Shown: piece after piece, positions 60,743 to 64,000 of the stretch
How positions within the stretch are numbered: position 1 is the first letter of the stretch
Layout of the letters: each line of letters begins with the position of its first letter
Assembly (NCBI RefSeq): GCF_001647675.1
Contig: NZ_CP015594.1
Coordinates: 372,001 to 436,000, forward strand
Reading direction: 5' to 3'
Source of the DNA: Acinetobacter sp. NCu2D-2
GTDB taxonomy: Bacteria > Pseudomonadota > Gammaproteobacteria > Pseudomonadales > Moraxellaceae
DNA length: 64,000 nt
Position numbers and translations under genes: made by a program
Notes under the pieces: generated by a model
What the model was told of the DNA's origin: nothing
The model's database searches: none
The model's input: the letters and a program-made list of their open reading frames with translations, nothing else

Positions 60743-61114
60743 TCACAAAAGTATGATCATCCATGTAGAAAATATCATTGTTAATGCAACAAACTGAGCG
60801 GCACTCCCCATGTCCTTTGCATTTTTTGACAACTCATGCTTTTCTAGTGAAATACGATCTACTACGGCTTCAATTGCAGAATTAAAAAGTTCGACAATGA
60901 TGGCAAATAAGCATACTGCAACCATTAATGCTCTTTCAGCCGATGATACATTTAAAGTAAAGCTCATAGGTATAAGAATTATATTAAGTAGTACAATTTG
61001 TCGAAATGCAGCTTCATTTAAATATGCAGCTTTAAAGCCACTTAATGAATACAGTGTTGCATTAATAATCCTTTTTAAACCAGTTTTACCTTTAAAAGAT
61101 GAATAATTGCTCAT
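60743..61114 (-). CDS. dgkA: Diacylglycerol kinase
   Basis: DgkA is the small trimeric membrane kinase that phosphorylates diacylglycerol to phosphatidic acid. The 123-residue protein has three membrane helices (about 38-53, 62-78, 102-121), the family motif ELFNSAIEAVVDRIS with the catalytic Glu and the KNAKDMGSAAQFVAL segment. Diacylglycerol is the by-product of phosphoethanolamine transfer, so its place next to the EptA-like gene makes functional sense. Confidence 0.94.
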   Translation of the reverse strand: MSNYSSFKGKTGLKRIINATLYSLSGFKAAYLNEAAFRQIVLLNIILIPMSFTLNVSSAERALMVAVCLFAIIVELFNSAIEAVVDRISLEKHELSKNAKDMGSAAQFVALTMIFSTWMIILL

Positions 61115-61212
61115 AGTAAATTTATAAAATCTCGATGCGTTATATCAAATAACTAGGTATATATATTAATTATACTGTGTTTTGATTAGTTTTTATACGA
61201 TTCATATAAAAT

Positions 61213-62076
61213 TTAATTATAAATTTTTTGAGCGCTTTCTATTTTCCTAAACCGTTTATATCCCCACAAGTACTGTTCTGGAGCGACATTAATCATGCGC
61301 TCCATTTCTTTATTCAGGGTATCAACAGACAGCTGTATATCCTTAGATAAAATATCTTTAGAAAGCTCAGTTACAGTAATATCATAACCTGATAAATCTT
61401 TACGTCTTAAGCAACTTAGACCAATCACTGAACACTGTGTTTTTGCAGCAAGTTTAGACAAAAGCGTAGAAGATAAAGCATTTTGGTTATAGAAAGGGGA
61501 GTAAATCCCACCACTTTCCTTGGGCACATGATCAGGCAAAATGGCTGAAAACCCACCTTGTTTTAAATGCTTAAATAGTGCTCTTACGCCAGTATCATCC
61601 GTTGGTACTAAAGTGGCATTAAGTCGTTGACGAGCTTCCAGCATAAACCGATTTAAATCTTCGTTTTTGCTGGGTTTATACATAATCACAGGTGAAGTAT
61701 GTTGATTCACCCACACATTAAGGAGTTCCCATGTACCAAAATGTGGCACCACAGCTAGGCAACCATTTGGGTTTTCTAGGGCCTTAAAGAAAATCTCTTG
61801 TCCATGAATTTCTTTAATTAAACTCAAGGCGTAATCTGAACTCGATCCCCAAATTTTTACCGATTCTGCATAGGTCATGCACTGGCTTTTTAAGCTGGCT
61901 TTAACCAAAGCATCGCGTTCTTGCTCGCTTAATAAGGGATAAGCCGATTTAAGATTAATCTCAGTCACACGACGTGCAGAAGAATTGGTCATATATAAAA
62001 TAGACCCTGCAGTTTTGGCTAAGTTTTGAATAAAACCAAGTGGCAATCGAGCAAAATTTTTGAGGAAAGAATACAT
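61213..62076 (-). CDS. Lipid A/lysophospholipid-type acyltransferase (HtrB/LpxL family)
   Basis: The 287-residue protein has the LpxL/LpxM family layout: an N-terminal membrane-contact helix, INLKSAYPLLSEQERDALV, the catalytic HX4E as VPHFGTWELLN near residue 113, the GGFSAILPDHVPKESGG loop and the C-terminal PEQYLWGYKRFR. Family members add late acyl chains to lipid A at the inner membrane. A homologue is expected near aspS in Acinetobacter. I cannot tell LpxL from LpxM function by eye. The 98 bp to dgkA (61115-61212) hold no gene. Confidence 0.9.
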   Translation of the reverse strand: MYSFLKNFARLPLGFIQNLAKTAGSILYMTNSSARRVTEINLKSAYPLLSEQERDALVKASLKSQCMTYAESVKIWGSSSDYALSLIKEIHGQEIFFKALENPNGCLAVVPHFGTWELLNVWVNQHTSPVIMYKPSKNEDLNRFMLEARQRLNATLVPTDDTGVRALFKHLKQGGFSAILPDHVPKESGGIYSPFYNQNALSSTLLSKLAAKTQCSVIGLSCLRRKDLSGYDITVTELSKDILSKDIQLSVDTLNKEMERMINVAPEQYLWGYKRFRKIESAQKIYN

Positions 62077-62089
62077 AGAAATAACGGTA

Positions 62090-62308
62090 TTAATCCTTTT
62101 CAGGATTGCCCTTTAGAACCATATAGATTAAAGCCACAAAGATGACAAAAGCACCAATAATACTGCTTAAACAGAAGTATAAAATACGTTCATTGGTATC
62201 GAGTTGGAATAGGTTATTGGCAAGGATATAACGCATAAACATCCATTGCACCACAGAGAATACAATTAACATGATGCCACGGTTACGAACAGCAGGACGC
62301 ATCGCCAT
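62090..62308 (-). CDS. Small two-helix membrane protein
   Basis: About 72 residues with two predicted membrane helices (roughly 11-29 and 41-64) joined by an acidic/polar loop (QLDTNERI). The start at 62308 (ATG) has AGGTG 8 nt upstream; a TTG at 62314 is too close to that site and an ATG at 62302 is too far. It starts an apparent minus-strand unit with the acyltransferase gene 13 bp downstream. No family recognised; it may be an accessory membrane partner. Confidence 0.78.
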   Translation of the reverse strand: MAMRPAVRNRGIMLIVFSVVQWMFMRYILANNLFQLDTNERILYFCLSSIIGAFVIFVALIYMVLKGNPEKD

Positions 62309-62372
62309 TGCCAAATCACCTAAAAGTAGAAACTGAAGCTATTATGCCACTGTCGTGCAGGCTTCTCAATGC

Positions 62373-62408
62373 AATAAAAAAGCCCTGCTAGAACAGGGCT
62401 TTTTTATT
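62373..62408. terminator. Terminator at the 3' end of aspS
   Basis: Perfect 15-bp stem AATAAAAAAGCCCTG / CAGGGCTTTTTTATT with CTAGAA loop, 15 bp after the minus-strand aspS stop. Confidence 0.9.
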
Positions 62409-62423
62409 CAAATCATCAAGAAA

Positions 62424-64000
62424 TTATTCTTGAGATTCAGCTTTTGGTTTTTCACGTAAGCGAATACCCAAATCACGCAGTTGAGTTGATTCAACTGGTG
62501 CAGGTGCTTGAGTCAATGGACATTCAGCAGTTTTGGTTTTCGGGAATGCAATCACGTCACGGATTGAAGATGCACCAGTCATCAACATGACTAGACGGTC
62601 AAGGCCGAATGCCAAACCACCGTGAGGAGGCGCACCGAATTTCAACGCGTTAAGTAAGAAGCTGAATTTCTCTTCTGCTTCTTCTTCAGAAATACCAAGC
62701 GCTTCGAAGATCGCTTTTTGCATTTCTAGGTTATAAATACGAAGTGAACCACCACCGATTTCAGTACCGTTCAATACCATATCGTAAGCAACAGACAATG
62801 CCGCACCTGGATTGTTCTTCACTTCTTCAACGCTTGATTTAGGAAGCGTGAATGGGTGGTGAACAGATGTCCATTTACCATCGTCAGTTTCTTCAAACAT
62901 TGGGAAGTCAACAACCCAAAGTGGTGCCCACTCGCAAGTTGCAAGTTTCATGTCATGACCGACTTTGATACGTAAAGCACCCATCGCATCGTTTACGATT
63001 TTCGCTTTATCTGCACCGAAGAAGACGATATCGCCATTTTCAGCGCCAACACGTTTCAATAGATCAAGCACGATTGGCTCGATGAATTTAACGATAGGAG
63101 ATTGAAGACCTTCAATACCTTTTTCAAGTTCGTTGACTTTGATGTAAGCCAAGCCTTTCGCACCGTAGATACCCACGAATTTAGTGTATTCGTCGATTTG
63201 GCTACGTGGAAGCGCGCCAGCACCTGGTACGCGAAGCGCAACGATACGGCCTTTAGGATCTTTTGCAGGACCTGCGAATACTTTGAACTCAACGTCTTGC
63301 ATCATGTCTGCAACGTCAACGAGTTTCAAAGGAATACGTAAGTCAGGTTTGTCAGATGCATAGTCACGCATTGCATCTGCATAAGTCATACGCGGGAACT
63401 TGTCGAATTGAACGTTTAGAAGTTCTTTGAACATCTTAACAGTTAAACGTTCCATCAAATCCATAATGTCATCGTCACTCATGAACGATGTTTCAACGTC
63501 GATTTGGGTGAATTCAGGCTGACGGTCAGCACGTAAGTCTTCATCACGGAAACATTTAGCAATTTGGTAGTAACGATCAATACCACCCACCATCAACAAC
63601 TGTTTAAATAGCTGTGGAGATTGTGGAAGCGCATAGAAGCTACCGTTAGAAACACGGCTTGGCACTAAATAGTCACGTGCACCTTCAGGAGTCGCACGCG
63701 TTAAAATTGGTGTTTCAACGTCTAAGAAACCATTTTCTTCGAAGTAGTTACGAATCAAGTTAGTCAATTTAGAACGGAAACGAAGACGATCTAACATTTC
63801 TGGACGACGGATATCCAAGAAACGATATTTCAAACGTACTTCTTCAGAAATATTTGTATTGTCGTCATTCAATGGGAATGGCGGAGTTTCTGAACCAGCA
63901 AGCACTTCGATTTCTTTACCAAGAACTTCGATTTGACCGCTAGTCATATTCGCGTTTTCAGTACCTGCGTAACGACGACGTACACGGCCTGTAATTTTTA
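62424..64000 (-). CDS. aspS: Aspartyl-tRNA synthetase, 5' end outside window
   Basis: The gene runs off the window; the frame is open to base 64000 ([13 protein letters not shown] precedes the Met at 63947). Class II synthetase motifs are present: [36 protein letters not shown], motif 2 [26 protein letters not shown] and motif 3 [15 protein letters not shown]. The GAD insertion and KSSVEEV segment fit the bacterial enzyme. The C-terminus ends [18 protein letters not shown]. In Acinetobacter aspS is the right boundary of the LOS outer-core locus. Confidence 0.97.
   Translation of the reverse strand, partial: KITGRVRRRYAGTENANMTSGQIEVLGKEIEVLAGSETPPFPLNDDNTNISEEVRLKYRFLDIRRPEMLDRLRFRSKLTNLIRNYFEENGFLDVETPILTRATPEGARDYLVPSRVSNGSFYALPQSPQLFKQLLMVGGIDRYYQIAKCFRDEDLRADRQPEFTQIDVETSFMSDDDIMDLMERLTVKMFKELLNVQFDKFPRMTYADAMRDYASDKPDLRIPLKLVDVADMMQDVEFKVFAGPAKDPKGRIVALRVPGAGALPRSQIDEYTKFVGIYGAKGLAYIKVNELEKGIEGLQSPIVKFIEPIVLDLLKRVGAENGDIVFFGADKAKIVNDAMGALRIKVGHDMKLATCEWAPLWVVDFPMFEETDDGKWTSVHHPFTLPKSSVEEVKNNPGAALSVAYDMVLNGTEIGGGSLRIYNLEMQKAIFEALGISEEEAEEKFSFLLNALKFGAPPHGGLAFGLDRLVMLMTGASSIRDVIAFPKTKTAECPLTQAPAPVESTQLRDLGIRLREKPKAESQE

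Overview
The window looks like chromosomal DNA of an Acinetobacter species (Gammaproteobacteria, Moraxellaceae). It is A+T-rich, most genes are housekeeping genes with gammaproteobacterial gene order (rhodanese-grxC-secB, leuS-lptE-holA, pilW-rodZ-ispG-hisS-yfgM-bamB-der, pcnB-folK-panB-panC, rapZ-npr-darP, glnE-ilvE), and the segment between ilvE and aspS is the place where Acinetobacter carries its lipooligosaccharide outer-core (OC) locus. I could not run searches, so the species is not assigned. I saw no rRNA, tRNA, CRISPR array, transposase or integrase.

Layout. 1-12.3 kb: end of an EAL c-di-GMP phosphodiesterase, prfC, two related lipoproteins followed by a TatD-type nuclease, fabI, the minus-strand rhodanese-grxC-secB operon, rsgA, orn, tcdA and a Sel1-repeat protein. 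12.3-22.1 kb (minus strand): a macA-macB-outer-membrane-factor efflux operon, leuS-lptE-holA with a cluster of REP-like palindromes after leuS, and a small DUF4124 protein. 22.1-26.1 kb: ilvI-ilvH-ilvC. 26.1-27.3 kb: a scarred accessory patch holding a second copy of the last 45 bp of ilvC, a DUF2971 gene broken by one in-frame TGA, and 13-bp direct repeats around that gene. 27.3-31 kb: a secreted protein, an orphan membrane histidine kinase, iscX and ndk. 31-40 kb: rlmN-pilW-rodZ-ispG-hisS-yfgM-bamB-der. 40-54.5 kb: a phosphopantetheinyl transferase, an SDR enzyme, mazG-comEA, pcnB-folK-panB-panC, rapZ-npr-darP, a soluble histidine kinase, glnE and ilvE. 54.6-62.4 kb: the presumed OC locus. 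62.4 kb to the end: aspS, cut by the window edge.

Genes working together. ilvI, ilvH, ilvC and ilvE cover most of branched-chain amino acid synthesis. panB and panC make pantothenate, the precursor of the 4'-phosphopantetheine group that the transferase at 40.7 kb attaches to carrier proteins. lptE, bamB, secB, yfgM and the OC genes all serve envelope assembly. In the OC locus, glycosyltransferases, a pyruvyl-transferase-family protein and a phosphoethanolamine transferase sit next to dgkA, which can recycle the diacylglycerol that phosphoethanolamine transfer releases. A lipid A-type acyltransferase lies beside it.

The parts that ordinary annotation does not explain are the scarred ilvC 3' region with the interrupted DUF2971 gene, the alternating REP-like palindromes at 6.3 and 18.9 kb, and the gene content of the OC locus, including one conserved-looking protein I cannot assign.
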